Of a stretch of DNA of 64,000 nt, positions 51,100-60,580 are shown in pieces. The notes beneath the pieces are model-generated. The model searched no databases. It was not told the origin of the DNA and saw only the letters and a list, made by a program, of their open reading frames with translations. The number at the start of each line of letters is the position of its first letter. The first letter of the stretch is position 1. Made by a program: the position numbers and the translations under genes. The DNA is from Streptomyces sp. Isolate_45 (GTDB taxonomy: Bacteria > Actinomycetota > Actinomycetes > Streptomycetales > Streptomycetaceae): contig NZ_JANFAK020000032.1 of assembly GCF_024721315.2 (NCBI RefSeq), positions 1 to 64,000 of the forward strand. The letters run 5' to 3'.

Positions 51100-53151
51100 A
51101 TGGACGATTTCCTCAGGCTCTCCGCCGCCACGGCCCGCTTCACCCACGGCGCCCCGCACGGCTTCTCGTTCGGTGACGACGGCCGCCTCCTCTGGTTCCT
51201 CCGCTCGGACGGCCCCACCGACCCCCTCGACGGCCTGTGGGTCCTCGACACCACCACCGGCGCCGAGACCCTCCTGGCCCACCCCCGCGCCCTCTCCCCC
51301 GAGCCGGGCGAACTCCCCGTCGCCGAACGCCGGTTGCGTGAGCGGACCCGGCTCGTGACCGCCGGGATCGGCACGTACGCCCTGTCCGGCGACGGCCGGC
51401 GCGCCGTGTTCCCGCTGTACGGGCGGCTGTACGCGGTCACCTGCGACGGCGCCGGCGGCCCCGAGGAGCTCCCGGTCGCCGGACCCGCCCTGGACCCCCG
51501 CCCCAACGCGGACGGCTCGCGCACCGCGTACGTCGCCGACGACGCCCTCCACGTCGTCCCGGGCGGCCGGGTCAGCCCGGACGACGGAGCCCGCTGGGGC
51601 CTCGCGGAGTTCGCCGCCGCCGAGGAACTCGGACGCGCCCGCGGGCACTGGTGGGCCCCCGACGGGGTGCGCCTGCTCGCCGCCCGCGTCGACGAGGGCG
51701 CCCTCCAGCGGCGTTGGTTCACCGACCCGGCCCGGCCCCACCTGCCCGCCGAGGACTTCGCCTACCCCGAGGCCGGCGGGCCCAACGCCGAGGTGGAGCT
51801 GTGGGTCCTCGGGCCGGGACGACCCGTACGCCTCGACCTGGACGCGGAGGCCTTCCCGTACCTGTCCGACGCGTCCTGGGAATCCGACGGCGAGATCCTG
51901 CTGACCGTCCAGGACCGGCTCCAGCGGACCGTACTGCTGATCGGCGCCGACCCGGCCACCGGCCGGACCCGGGAGCTGTCCCGCACCACGCACCCGCGGT
52001 GGGTGGACGCCCTGCCCGGCACCCCGGCCCGGCTTCCCGACGGGCGGATGCTGACCTCCGCCGACACCCCCGGCGGGGTCGCGCGCGCACTGACCGTCGA
52101 CGGGAAGCCCCTGACGGGCGACGGGATCCAGATCCGCCGCGTGGCCGGGATCCACCGGGGCCGGCTGCTGGTCGAGGTCGGGCAGCGCGACCCCTCCGAA
52201 CAGCAGGTGCTCCTCCTGGACCCCGACACCGGGGAGGCGACCCCGCTCGCCGACGGACCCGGTGTGCACGGCGCGCTCGCCGGCGCCGGCGCCCTGCTGC
52301 TGACCTCCGCCGACGCCGACGGCATCCGCCGCACCCTGCACACCGCCGACGGCCGCCGCCTCACCCCCGCCGACCGGTCCGCGCCGCTGCCGTACCGGGT
52401 GGTGCCCGTCCTGGAACGGGTCACCGAGCACGGGGTGCCCACCGCGCTGGTCCTGCCCCGCGACCACGTCCCGGGCCGCAGGCTGCCCGTGCTGGTCGAC
52501 GCCTACGGGGGCCCCGGCTACCAGGACATCAGCGCCGAGCCGGTCCGCTGGCAGGCCAAGCAGTGGTGGGCCGACCAGGGCTTCGCCGTCGTCACCGTCG
52601 ACAACCGGGGCACCCCGTACGTCTCGCCCGCCTTCACGCACGCCGTGTACCGGGGCTTCTCCGACGTCACCCTGGAGGACCAGGCCGCGGCGCTGCTCGC
52701 CCTCGGCGAACGGCACCCGGACCTGGACCTGGGCCGGGTCGGCGTCCGCGGCTGGTCCTACGGCGGCTACCTGGCCGCCCTCGCGGTGCTGCGCCGCCCG
52801 GACCTCTACCGGGCGGCCGCCGCCGGGGCCGCACCGACCGACTTCCGGCACTACGACACCGCCTACACCGAGCGGTACCTGGGCCTGCCCGCGGAACATC
52901 CCGAGGTGTACGAGCGGGACTCGCTGATCCCGGACGCCCCGGGACTGAGCCGGCCGCTCCACCTGACCACGGGCCTGGCCGACGACAACGTCCACCCCTC
53001 GCACACCCTGCGGCTGTCCCGCGCCCTCACCGACGCGGGCCGCCCCCACCAGCTCCTCGCGCTGCCGGGCGTCACCCACATGACCCCGGGCGGCACCCGG
53101 GAGAAGGTGATGGCGCTCCAACTGGACTTCTTCCGGCGCGAACTGGCGTAG
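51100..53151 (+). CDS. S9 family prolyl oligopeptidase (dipeptidyl peptidase IV-like)
   Basis: A 683-residue serine peptidase. The N-terminal 400 residues form a DPPIV-type beta-propeller (repeated PDG/DTATG-like turns). The C-terminal alpha/beta-hydrolase domain holds the catalytic Ser553 (GWSYGGYLA), Asp628/629 (GLADDNVHPSH) and His660 (GVTHMTPG). The S1-pocket loop YGGPGYQ is present. No signal peptide is visible, so it is probably cytoplasmic and cleaves short peptides. ATG 51100, which lies just after the palindrome. A terminator follows at 53222. Confidence 0.9.
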   Translation: MDDFLRLSAATARFTHGAPHGFSFGDDGRLLWFLRSDGPTDPLDGLWVLDTTTGAETLLAHPRALSPEPGELPVAERRLRERTRLVTAGIGTYALSGDGRRAVFPLYGRLYAVTCDGAGGPEELPVAGPALDPRPNADGSRTAYVADDALHVVPGGRVSPDDGARWGLAEFAAAEELGRARGHWWAPDGVRLLAARVDEGALQRRWFTDPARPHLPAEDFAYPEAGGPNAEVELWVLGPGRPVRLDLDAEAFPYLSDASWESDGEILLTVQDRLQRTVLLIGADPATGRTRELSRTTHPRWVDALPGTPARLPDGRMLTSADTPGGVARALTVDGKPLTGDGIQIRRVAGIHRGRLLVEVGQRDPSEQQVLLLDPDTGEATPLADGPGVHGALAGAGALLLTSADADGIRRTLHTADGRRLTPADRSAPLPYRVVPVLERVTEHGVPTALVLPRDHVPGRRLPVLVDAYGGPGYQDISAEPVRWQAKQWWADQGFAVVTVDNRGTPYVSPAFTHAVYRGFSDVTLEDQAAALLALGERHPDLDLGRVGVRGWSYGGYLAALAVLRRPDLYRAAAAGAAPTDFRHYDTAYTERYLGLPAEHPEVYERDSLIPDAPGLSRPLHLTTGLADDNVHPSHTLRLSRALTDAGRPHQLLALPGVTHMTPGGTREKVMALQLDFFRRELA

Positions 53152-53183
53152 GCCCTGTCCGTCCGGCGGCCCGTTAGTCCGGA

Positions 53184-53221
53184 ACGAAGGAGCCGCCGCG
53201 ACGAAGGAGCCGCAGCACGAA
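53184..53221. repeat. Three short ACGAAGGAG repeats
   Basis: ACGAAGGAGC occurs at 53184, 53201 and 53217, 16-17 bp apart, just before the terminator. Each holds an AAGGAG but no ORF follows. Meaning unknown. Confidence 0.6.
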
Positions 53222-53255
53222 GGAGCCCCGGGGACGCCGTTGTCCCCGGGGCTCC
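53222..53255. terminator. Bidirectional terminator
   Basis: GGAGCCCCGGGGAC (53222-53235) pairs with GTCCCCGGGGCTCC (53242-53255) around a 6-base loop, between the convergent peptidase and ABC transporter genes. Confidence 0.85.
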
Positions 53256-53275
53256 GTGCCTTCCCGTGATCCCCG

Positions 53276-54301
53276 TCAGTCACCCGGGAAGTGACAGGCC
53301 ACCTCGCGCGAGGCGGCGGGCCGCAGCAGGGGCCGCTCGACGCGGCACAGCTCCTGCGCCTTGGGGCAGCGCGGGTGGAAGGTGCAGCCCGGAGGCGGCG
53401 CGGCCGGGCTCGGCGGGTCGCCGAGCAGCACGATCCGCTCGCGCCGCCGCTCCGCCGCCGGGTCGGGCAGCGGTACGGCGGACAGCAGGGCCCGGGTGTA
53501 GGGGTGTTGGGGGTCCTCGTACAGGGACTTCTTGTCGCCGATCTCGACGATCCGGCCGAGGTACATGACCGCGACCCGGTCGCTGACCCGTTTGACCACG
53601 GACAGGTCGTGCGCGATGAACACGTAGGCCAGGCCCAGTTCGGCGCGCAGCCGTTCCATCAGGTTGACGATCTGGGCCTGTACGGAGACGTCGAGGGCGG
53701 AGACCGGCTCGTCGGCGATGAGCAGCCGGGGACTGGTGGCCAGCGAGCGGGCGATGCCGATGCGCTGGGCCTGGCCGCCGGAGAACTCGTGCGGGTAGCG
53801 GTCGATGTGCTCGGGGATGAGACCGACGAGCTCCATCAGTTCGGCGGCCCGGCGGCGGGCGTCCGCCGCGCCGCGGCCCTGCACCAGCAGCGGATCGGAG
53901 ATGATCCGGGCGACGGTCTGGCGGGGGTTGAGGGAGGAGTGCGGGTCCTGGAACACCATCTGGATGTTCCTGCGGACGGGTCGCAGGGCGCTCTGGGACA
54001 GCCGGCTGATGTCCTGCCCGTCGAAGGTGACGGTGCCCGAGGTGGGTTCGAGCAGGCGCACCAGCATCCGGCCGGTGGTGGACTTCCCGCAGCCCGACTC
54101 CCCGACGAGGCCCAGCGTGCGCCCGGCCTCCAGGTCGAAGGAGACCCCGTCCACGGCCCGTACGGGCGCCCCCCGGCGGCCGGTCACCGACCGTTTGCCG
54201 GGGAAGGTCATCGTCAGGTCCCGTACGGACAGCAGTGGTCCGCTCGGCACGTCGGGGCGGGGGGCGGTCGCCCCGGCGGAACGCGTGGCGTCGGGGCTCA
54301 T
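53276..54301 (-). CDS. Oligopeptide ABC transporter ATP-binding protein (OppF/DppF type)
   Basis: A 341-residue ATPase of a peptide/nickel-type importer. Walker A GESGCGKSTTGRM, Q-loop FQDPHSSLNPRQTV, signature FSGGQAQRIGIARSL, Walker B LLIADEPVSALD and the OppF C-terminal cysteine motif (GCTFHPRCPKAQELC) are intact. ATG 54301 overlaps the stop of the OppD-type gene. Last gene of a five-gene operon (binding protein, two permeases, two ATPases). Confidence 0.9.
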   Translation of the reverse strand: MSPDATRSAGATAPRPDVPSGPLLSVRDLTMTFPGKRSVTGRRGAPVRAVDGVSFDLEAGRTLGLVGESGCGKSTTGRMLVRLLEPTSGTVTFDGQDISRLSQSALRPVRRNIQMVFQDPHSSLNPRQTVARIISDPLLVQGRGAADARRRAAELMELVGLIPEHIDRYPHEFSGGQAQRIGIARSLATSPRLLIADEPVSALDVSVQAQIVNLMERLRAELGLAYVFIAHDLSVVKRVSDRVAVMYLGRIVEIGDKKSLYEDPQHPYTRALLSAVPLPDPAAERRRERIVLLGDPPSPAAPPPGCTFHPRCPKAQELCRVERPLLRPAASREVACHFPGD

Positions 54302-55326
54302 CGGGAAACCTCCGGGACGGGCGCGGGGCCGCTGTGGTGGCAGGCGCTCGTGCGCGACGGGCCGACGTACGGGCCCGCGTACGGGGCGAGTTCGGGGCGC
54401 CGCGTCGCGCAGAGGGCCCGTTCGGTGTGGGTGCCGGCGGCGGCGCGCCGGCAGCGCGGGGCGAACGCGCAGCCCGGGTCCGGGACCAGCAGGGAGGGCG
54501 GGGAGCCGGGGATGGCTCGCAGGGGGGCGTCGTCGGGGTCGTCGAGGCGGGGCAGCGAGTCGAGGAGCCCGCGGGTGTAGGGGTGGGCGGGGTCGGCGAA
54601 CAGGTCGTCGACCGGCGCCCGCTCGACGGCCCGGCCGCCGTACATGACCAGCACCTCGTGTGCCACGCGGGCGACGACGCCCAGGTCATGGGTGATCATC
54701 ACGACGCCGAGGCCGTGTTCCTGCTGGAGCCGGGCGATCAGCTCCAGGATCTGGGCCTGCACGGTGACGTCGAGGGCGGTGGTCGGCTCGTCCGCGATCA
54801 GCAGCTCGGGCTCGCAGGCCAGGGCCATGGCGATCATCGCGCGCTGGCGCATGCCGCCGGAGAACTGGTGCGGGTACTCCCCGGCCCTGCGGGCCGGTTC
54901 GGGGATGCCGACCTCGCCGAGCATGTCGACGGCCCGTTTGCGCGCGGCGGACCGGCCGGCCCGGAAGTGCACCCGGAAGTGCTCGGCGATCTGCTCGCCG
55001 ACCGTGTAGTACGGGTGCAGGCTGGAGAGCGGATCCTGGAAGATCATGGCCATCCGGCGGCCGCGCAGCTTCGAGAGCCGCTTCTCCGACAGGCCCGTCA
55101 ACTCCTGTCCGGCCAGGGCGATGGAACCGGCGACCTCCGCGCCCCGGTGCAGGCCCATGACCGCGAGGGAGGTGACGGACTTGCCGGAGCCGGACTCGCC
55201 GACGATGCCGAGGGTGCGGCCGGCCTCGACGGTGAAGTCGAGCGAGTCGACGGCGCGCACCGTGCCGCGCGGGGTGGTGAACGTGACGCTGAGGTCGCGC
55301 ACTTCGAGGAGCGGAGCGTCGTTCAT
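54298..55326 (-). CDS. Oligopeptide ABC transporter ATP-binding protein (OppD/DppD type)
   Basis: A 342-residue partner ATPase. Walker A GESGSGKSVTSLAV, Q-loop FQDPLSSLHPYYTV, signature FSGGMRQRAMIAMAL, Walker B LLIADEPTTALD and a C-terminal Cys motif (GCAFAPRCRRAAAGTHTERALC, given as two parts GCAFAPRC and ALC). ATG 55326 shares one base with the upstream permease stop (TGATG). The C-terminus is about 25 residues longer than usual and Pro/Ala-rich. Confidence 0.9.
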   Translation of the reverse strand: MNDAPLLEVRDLSVTFTTPRGTVRAVDSLDFTVEAGRTLGIVGESGSGKSVTSLAVMGLHRGAEVAGSIALAGQELTGLSEKRLSKLRGRRMAMIFQDPLSSLHPYYTVGEQIAEHFRVHFRAGRSAARKRAVDMLGEVGIPEPARRAGEYPHQFSGGMRQRAMIAMALACEPELLIADEPTTALDVTVQAQILELIARLQQEHGLGVVMITHDLGVVARVAHEVLVMYGGRAVERAPVDDLFADPAHPYTRGLLDSLPRLDDPDDAPLRAIPGSPPSLLVPDPGCAFAPRCRRAAAGTHTERALCATRRPELAPYAGPYVGPSRTSACHHSGPAPVPEVSR

Positions 55327-56312
55327 CAGTACCTCACCCTCGGATCGATGACGGCGTACAGGAGGTCGACGGCGAGGTTGGCGACGACGATGAAGAAGGC
55401 GGCCAGCAGGGTGACGCCGAGGACGACCGGCTGGTCGGAGCTGACGAGCGCGCCGTAGAACAGCCGCCCGATGCCGGGCAGTCCGAAGATGGACTCGGTG
55501 ATCACGGCTCCGGCGAGGAGCCCGCCGAGGTCCATGCCGAAGATGGTCAGGATCGGGGTCATGCCGGAGCGCAGCCCGTGTTTGACGACGACGGTCCGTT
55601 CGGGCATGCCCTTGGCGCGGGCGGTGCGGATGTACGGCTCGGCCATCGCCTCGATCATCGAGCCGCGGCTCTGGCGGGCGTACATGGCGGCGTAGAGGAG
55701 GGCGAGTGCCGTCCAGGGCAGCAGCAGGTTGGCGGCCCAGCCGAGCGGGTCGTCGGTGAGTGCCTGGTAGGTGGGGTAGGGCAGGAGTCCGGCGATGCGG
55801 ATGACTCCGTAGATGAGCAGGACGGACGTGAAGTAGACGGGCAGGGACGCGGCCGCGACGGCGCCGACCATCAGGGCCTTGTCGGTCGCGGTGTCCTTGC
55901 GCAGGGCGGCGGTGACGCCGGCGCCGAGGCCGAGGACGAGCCACAGGACGGCTGCGCCGAGGGCGAGGGAGGCGGAGACGGGGAGCCGGTCCATCAGCAG
56001 GTCCCACACGGGCAGCGAGCTCTCGTACGAGTAGCCCAGGCAGGGGAAGTCGCAGGCGACGGCGTACTGGCCGGTGCCGAGGGTGCGGCCGGTGAAGATC
56101 CCGATGAGGAAGTCGGCGAACTGTTTCCACAGGGGCTGGTCGAGGCCCAGGTGGATCCGTACGTCGGCCAGCCGCTCGGCGCTGCAGGTCTTGCCGCAGG
56201 CCGCGGCGGCCGGGTCGGAGGGCAGCACGTAGAAGATGAGGAAGGTGACGGCGGCGATGGCGAGCAGGACACCGGTCAGGGCGAGCAGCCGGCGGGCGAG
56301 GTAGAGGATCAC
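55326..56312 (-). CDS. Peptide ABC transporter permease (OppB/DppB type)
   Basis: A 328-residue six-helix permease: N-terminal YLARRLLALTGVLLAIAAVTFLIFYVLP, then a long external loop with two pairs of Cys (ACGKTC; ACDFPC), which may form disulfides. The EAA coupling loop is EPYIRTARAKGMPERTVVVKHGLRSG. VITESIFGLPGIGRLFY is the family C-terminal signature. GTG 56312 overlaps the upstream permease stop (GTGA). Confidence 0.88.
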   Translation of the reverse strand: MILYLARRLLALTGVLLAIAAVTFLIFYVLPSDPAAAACGKTCSAERLADVRIHLGLDQPLWKQFADFLIGIFTGRTLGTGQYAVACDFPCLGYSYESSLPVWDLLMDRLPVSASLALGAAVLWLVLGLGAGVTAALRKDTATDKALMVGAVAAASLPVYFTSVLLIYGVIRIAGLLPYPTYQALTDDPLGWAANLLLPWTALALLYAAMYARQSRGSMIEAMAEPYIRTARAKGMPERTVVVKHGLRSGMTPILTIFGMDLGGLLAGAVITESIFGLPGIGRLFYGALVSSDQPVVLGVTLLAAFFIVVANLAVDLLYAVIDPRVRY

Positions 56313-57337
56313 GTACGACCACCCCTCGGGTCGAGGATGTCGCGCAGGGCGTCACCGAGCAGGGTGAAGGCGAGCACCGCGAGGAAGAGGAAGACGCTGG
56401 GGATGACGAAGTACATGGGGTCGGTCTCGTAGAAGGCGACGGACTCGGCGATCATCTGGCCCCAGGAGGGGGTCGGCGGGCGCACGCCCACGCCGAGGTA
56501 GCTGAGCGCCGCCTCGGTGCTGATCATGCCGGGGATGAGCAGGGTGGTGTAGGCGATGACCGGGCCGGCGACGCCGGGGAGGATGTCGCGGGTCAGGATC
56601 CGCCAGGAGCTCGCGCCGCCGACGCGGGCGGCGTCGACGTACTCGCGGTGTTTGAGGGAGAGGGTCTGGCCGCGGACGACGCGGGCGATGCCGGGCCAGC
56701 CGAAGACGCCGATGACGGCGGTCATGAGGACGATCCGGTTGACGTCCTTGGCCACGGACAGCATCGCGATCATGAAGATGAGGGACGGGAAGGACATCGT
56801 CAGGTCCATGAGGCGGGACAGGACGGCGTCGGTGCGGCCGCCGAAGTAGCCGGCGGCGATGCCCGCGGCGGTGCCGGTGACCACGACGATCGCGGTGGCG
56901 GCGAAGGCGATGAGGAGGGAGACCTGGGCGCCGTGGACGACGCGGGCGAACAGGTCGCGGCCGGTGACGGGTTCGACGCCGAGCCAGTGCTCGGGGCTGA
57001 TCCCGCCGAAGGAGCCCAGGGGCAGTCCGCCGAGGTAGGGGTCGACGGCGGTCTTGTCGAACTCTTCGGGGGACCAACCGCCGAGCGCGCCCAACCAGGG
57101 CGCGGTGACGGCCATCAGGACGAAGAGCAGGACGACGCAGAGGCTGACGCGCACGGCGGGGCGGCGGCGGAGTTCCCGCCGGGCGAGCTGCCAGGGGCTG
57201 CTGCCCGGGGGGACGTCGCCGGTCCGGGGGGCGTCCTCGGCCGGGGCGCCGTCGGGGGGCGGGGCGGCGTCCGGAGTCGGGGCGGCGTCCCGGCCGGCGG
57301 GTCCCTGTTCGGCGGCGCCCGGTGCTGTGGTGGTCAT
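56309..57337 (-). CDS. Peptide ABC transporter permease (OppC/DppC type)
   Basis: A 342-residue permease with an unusual 50-residue Pro/Ala/Asp-rich cytoplasmic N-terminus (DAAPTPDAAPPPDGAPAED) before the standard OppC start (WQLARRELRRRPAVRVSL). Six helices and the EAA loop REYVDAARVGGASSWRILTRDILPG are present. Here the OppC-type gene precedes the OppB-type gene, the reverse of enteric opp. ATG 57337, 22 bp after the binding-protein stop. Confidence 0.88.
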   Translation of the reverse strand: MTTTAPGAAEQGPAGRDAAPTPDAAPPPDGAPAEDAPRTGDVPPGSSPWQLARRELRRRPAVRVSLCVVLLFVLMAVTAPWLGALGGWSPEEFDKTAVDPYLGGLPLGSFGGISPEHWLGVEPVTGRDLFARVVHGAQVSLLIAFAATAIVVVTGTAAGIAAGYFGGRTDAVLSRLMDLTMSFPSLIFMIAMLSVAKDVNRIVLMTAVIGVFGWPGIARVVRGQTLSLKHREYVDAARVGGASSWRILTRDILPGVAGPVIAYTTLLIPGMISTEAALSYLGVGVRPPTPSWGQMIAESVAFYETDPMYFVIPSVFLFLAVLAFTLLGDALRDILDPRGGRT

Positions 57338-57359
57338 GGTGTCGAAGGCCTCCGGGTCC

Positions 57360-59105
57360 TCAGCCCTGGCTCTTCGACGGGTCCTTGAGGCCGACGGTCG
57401 CGTAGTCGATGGTGCCGGTCCACACGGGGTGGCCGTACGCGCCCGCGACGTTCGGGCCGACGAGGAGCGGCTTGCGCTCCAGCAGGACCGGGACGGACGG
57501 GGACTTCTTCATGATCTCGGCGTCGAGGTCGATCCAGGCCTGGTTGGCCTGCTTGGCGTCGGCCATGGCGTTGATCTCGTCGATCCGCTTGATGGTGGCC
57601 TCGTCGCGGAACTGGCTGTTGTTGCCCTGGTTGCCCTTGTCCTTGATGGTGCGGCCGTCGAAGACGAAGGGGATCCAGGTGGAGCCGGAGGGGTAGTCGG
57701 GGCACCAGCCGCTGAGGGACATGTCGGGGGTGGTGGAGAGGTCGCCGATGACGTCGTAGTAGGCGCCCGGGTCGATGGTGTCGATGACGACCTCGATGCC
57801 GGCGCGGGACAGGCCCTGCTGGATCGCCTCCGCCTTGCCCTTGTCGCCGGTGGAGACGGCGAGGGAGACCTTCAGGCTCTCCTTGCCCGCGGCCTTGAGG
57901 AGTTCCTTCGCCTTGGCGGGGTCGCCCGCGGCGGGGATCTTCAGGGTGTCGGCCTGCTTGCCGCCGGAGAGGGCCGGGGGCAGGTAGGCGGTGGCGACCT
58001 CGTTGAGGGCCGGGCCGCCGCCCGCGGTGACCACGGCCTCCTTGTCGACGGCGTACTGCATGGCCTCGCGGACCTTCGGGTCGTCGAACGGGGCGCGGGA
58101 GTTGTTCAGGTGGAGCATCTCGGTACAGCCCTGGGACTCGGCGAGCAGCCGTGCCTTGACGTCGGGCTTGGGCAGCACCTTGGGGGCGCTCTCGGGCCGC
58201 ATGTCGGAGTACTGGACGGCGGAGGCGTCCGCCCCGTCGCCGGCGATGATGCGGTCGTCGATCTGCCCGCCCTTGAGGCCCATGACCACGACGAACCTGT
58301 CCGGGTAGGCCTTGCGGACGGTGTCGGTCCTCGGGTCCCAGTGCTCGTTGCGGACGAGCACGAGCTTCTTGTCCCGGTCGTACGTGTCGATCCTGTACGG
58401 GCCGGAGGAGAACGGGCGGGCGTCGTACTGGGTGCCCTTCTCCTGGGACTGCGGAACCGGGGCGAAGGTGGGCAGGGTGGCGGTCGCGGAGAACTCCGCG
58501 ACGGGGCGCTTGAGTTCGAAGACGATCGTGCGGTCGTCCGGGGTCTTCACCGAGTCGAGGTGCTTGCCCTGGAGCGGGCCCTTGTAGCCCTCGGTACCGG
58601 CCAGGTACTGGGCGGCGTAGTCGGGGCCGCCGGTGAGGTCGGGGGCGAAGGAACGCTCGACGTTGTACTTGATGTCCTGGGCCTTGATCGGCGAGCCGTC
58701 CTCGTACTTGACGCCCTCCTTGAGGGTGAAGGTCCAGGTGCGGCCGCCGTTGGAGGGGGTGCCGAGGTCGGTGGCGAGGTCGGGGACCAGCTCGCTGCCG
58801 GCCTTGCCGGGCTCGGCCTTGAAGGTGACGAGCGTGCGGTAGAGGAGGCGGGTGCCGAAGTCCATGGTCGGCATCACCCAGTTGCGGGCGGGGTCGAGGT
58901 GCGCGAAGTCCTGGTTGGACAGGACGGTGAGGGTGCCGCCGCGGACGGGGGTGCCGCCGAGGGTCTTGCCGTCGTTGGCCGCGGCCGGGTTCGCGGCGGA
59001 GGGTGCGGCGCCCGCGCCCTTCTTGGGGTCGGAGCAGCCCGAGGCACCGAGTGCGAGAGCGGCCACGACGGCGGTGGCGAGGGCAAGTTGGGTGCGCTTG
59101 GTCAT
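57360..59105 (-). CDS. Peptide-binding lipoprotein of ABC transporter (family 5)
   Basis: A 581-residue extracellular binding protein of the OppA/DppA type. The signal peptide ends in lipobox GASGC (residues 20-24). VRGGTLTVLSNQDFAHLDPARNW is the usual SBP_bac_5 opening, followed by WTFTLKEGVKYEDGSPIKAQDIKYNVERSF in two parts. SLSGWCPDYPSGSTW is typical of actinobacterial members. First gene of the operon, with a clear promoter upstream. Peptides are the likeliest ligand; nickel, sugar or siderophore ligands occur in the family. Confidence 0.9.
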   Translation of the reverse strand: MTKRTQLALATAVVAALALGASGCSDPKKGAGAAPSAANPAAANDGKTLGGTPVRGGTLTVLSNQDFAHLDPARNWVMPTMDFGTRLLYRTLVTFKAEPGKAGSELVPDLATDLGTPSNGGRTWTFTLKEGVKYEDGSPIKAQDIKYNVERSFAPDLTGGPDYAAQYLAGTEGYKGPLQGKHLDSVKTPDDRTIVFELKRPVAEFSATATLPTFAPVPQSQEKGTQYDARPFSSGPYRIDTYDRDKKLVLVRNEHWDPRTDTVRKAYPDRFVVVMGLKGGQIDDRIIAGDGADASAVQYSDMRPESAPKVLPKPDVKARLLAESQGCTEMLHLNNSRAPFDDPKVREAMQYAVDKEAVVTAGGGPALNEVATAYLPPALSGGKQADTLKIPAAGDPAKAKELLKAAGKESLKVSLAVSTGDKGKAEAIQQGLSRAGIEVVIDTIDPGAYYDVIGDLSTTPDMSLSGWCPDYPSGSTWIPFVFDGRTIKDKGNQGNNSQFRDEATIKRIDEINAMADAKQANQAWIDLDAEIMKKSPSVPVLLERKPLLVGPNVAGAYGHPVWTGTIDYATVGLKDPSKSQG

Positions 59106-59147
59106 GGGTCACTCCAGTGAAGGGCCGCGCTTTAGGATGTGACCGGT

Positions 59148-59176
59148 AACATAGTAATGTGAAATTGTACTGACAA
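59148..59176 (-). promoter_or_regulatory. Promoter of the peptide transporter operon
   Basis: On the minus strand TTGTCA (59176-59171), a 17-base spacer and TATGTT (59153-59148) form a good housekeeping promoter 43 bp before the binding-protein ATG. The spacer is unusually AT-rich for this genome. ATGTGA occurs on both sides of the -10 box and may be a regulator half-site. Confidence 0.7.
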
Positions 59177-59272
59177 GGGGTCTGCGGCCCCGTTATCCAG
59201 CCGTGTCCAAATCCCGCCCCCCGAAAGGGTGTTGACGGACGGCGGGCCGGGCCCGGCCGGCGGCCGGTCATC

Positions 59273-59878
59273 GTGGTGCCGGCAGACTGCCCGGTTGTGA
59301 GCGAACACGAGATCGAGCGGGCCGGTGGGGGCGGGGCCGTGGGCGCCCGCGTGACCCTGGGGTTACTGGCGGCGTGGGCCGTCCATGACGCGGAGGAGGT
59401 CGTCATGGTGCCGCGCTGGGTCCGGGACCGGGTGCCCGAGCTGCGCGAGCGGTTGCCGCGGGTACCGGATCGGGTGTGGCGGCGCCTGGAGTCCATCGAC
59501 CGGGCCGAGTTCACGACCGCGGTCGCCGTGATGGCCTGCGTGGTGGGCGCGGCCGCCGCCGACGGGTACCGCACCGGCGGGCGCTCCGCGTTCTACCAAG
59601 GGGCCCTGGACGGATTCGGACTGCACGGCGTGGCGCACCTGGCGCAGGCCGCCGCGTACCGGGGCTACACGCCGGGTTCCGTCACCTCGGCCCTGGTGGT
59701 CGTCCCCTTCACCCTCTGGGCCCGCGGCCGACTGCGCCGCGCCGGGGTCCTGCGCCCCTCCCGTCCCCGCGACGCCGTGCAGGGCCTGGCCCTCGCCGCG
59801 GCCGCCACGGTCGCGTCCCACCGCGTGGCCCGCCGGGCCGTCGCCAGGACCCGGTCTCGGCCGCGCCCCGGGAGTTGA
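59273..59878 (+). CDS. HXXEE domain membrane protein
   Basis: A 201-residue protein with the namesake motif H-D-A-E-E (AWAVHDAEEVV) in the first hydrophobic stretch and about four membrane segments (TTAVAVMACVVGAAAADGY; GFGLHGVAHLAQAAAYRGY; SVTSALVVVPFTLWARGRL). HXXEE proteins are small membrane proteins of unknown function; the His and Glu could bind metal. GTG 59273 or GTG 59297 are both possible starts and neither has a clear ribosome site. It stands alone between two operons. Confidence 0.72.
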   Translation: MVPADCPVVSEHEIERAGGGGAVGARVTLGLLAAWAVHDAEEVVMVPRWVRDRVPELRERLPRVPDRVWRRLESIDRAEFTTAVAVMACVVGAAAADGYRTGGRSAFYQGALDGFGLHGVAHLAQAAAYRGYTPGSVTSALVVVPFTLWARGRLRRAGVLRPSRPRDAVQGLALAAAATVASHRVARRAVARTRSRPRPGS

Positions 59879-59922
59879 CGGGGCTCAACGCGCTTGCGGA
59901 TCCTTCGGCGTGCGGCTCGGGG

Positions 59923-60531
59923 TTACGCGGCGCCCGAGATGAAGCGCCAGACGGCGTGCTCCATGCCCGCGCGTTCGTGCCCGAGGAGCGCGGCGGCCTC
60001 CTCGTAGGCGGTGCGGAGCCGCTCGTAGGGCAGGTTCGGGACGCCGGCGTCCGCGGCGAAGGTCCGCAGGTGCACGTCCACGGCGACCTGGGAGCGGCCG
60101 ACGAGGTTGCCGATGTAGTCGACGGTCTTCGGCCCGACGCCCTTCACCGCGCGCAGGGCGGTGCGGTGGGCACGGTGGTCGAGCCAGGTGTGGAGGTCCT
60201 GTCGGGTGTCCACGCCCCGCGCGACCAGCAGGTCCGTGATGGCGTGGGCGGTGGCCACCCTGCGGGGGCTGTTGAAGTCCATGGCGGCGGCGAGGTCCTG
60301 GGTGGCCAGTCGTGCCCGGAATCCGCGGACGGTCACGGCGTCGGGCCAGTCCTCCTGCAGCCGGCGCAGGCGGGGCAGGACGGTCGACTTGTACTTCCGG
60401 CGGGCGTGGAAGCTCGCGTCGCAGATGACGGCCCCCATGTGCGTCCAGCCGCCGGGCGCGTCGAACGGTCCGTCGCCGAGGGCGTCCTGGACGTGTGCGG
60501 CGAGCAGTTGGGCGGGGGTGGGAGCGGTCAT
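59923..60531 (-). CDS. HhH-GPD family DNA glycosylase/lyase
   Basis: A 202-residue base-excision-repair-like protein. The helix-hairpin-helix LRAVKGVGPKTVDYIGNLVG contains the lysine position used as nucleophile by EndoIII-type lyases (GPKTVD), and VAVDVHLRTFA supplies the catalytic Asp. The C-terminal 4Fe-4S cluster of EndoIII is absent, as in many short actinobacterial members. No partner genes are adjacent. Lesion specificity cannot be stated. Confidence 0.72.
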   Translation of the reverse strand: MTAPTPAQLLAAHVQDALGDGPFDAPGGWTHMGAVICDASFHARRKYKSTVLPRLRRLQEDWPDAVTVRGFRARLATQDLAAAMDFNSPRRVATAHAITDLLVARGVDTRQDLHTWLDHRAHRTALRAVKGVGPKTVDYIGNLVGRSQVAVDVHLRTFAADAGVPNLPYERLRTAYEEAAALLGHERAGMEHAVWRFISGAA

Positions 60532-60580
60532 GGGCCCATCATGCCGCCCCGTCCGATGGCGCGGAGGGAAAGCACCCGAG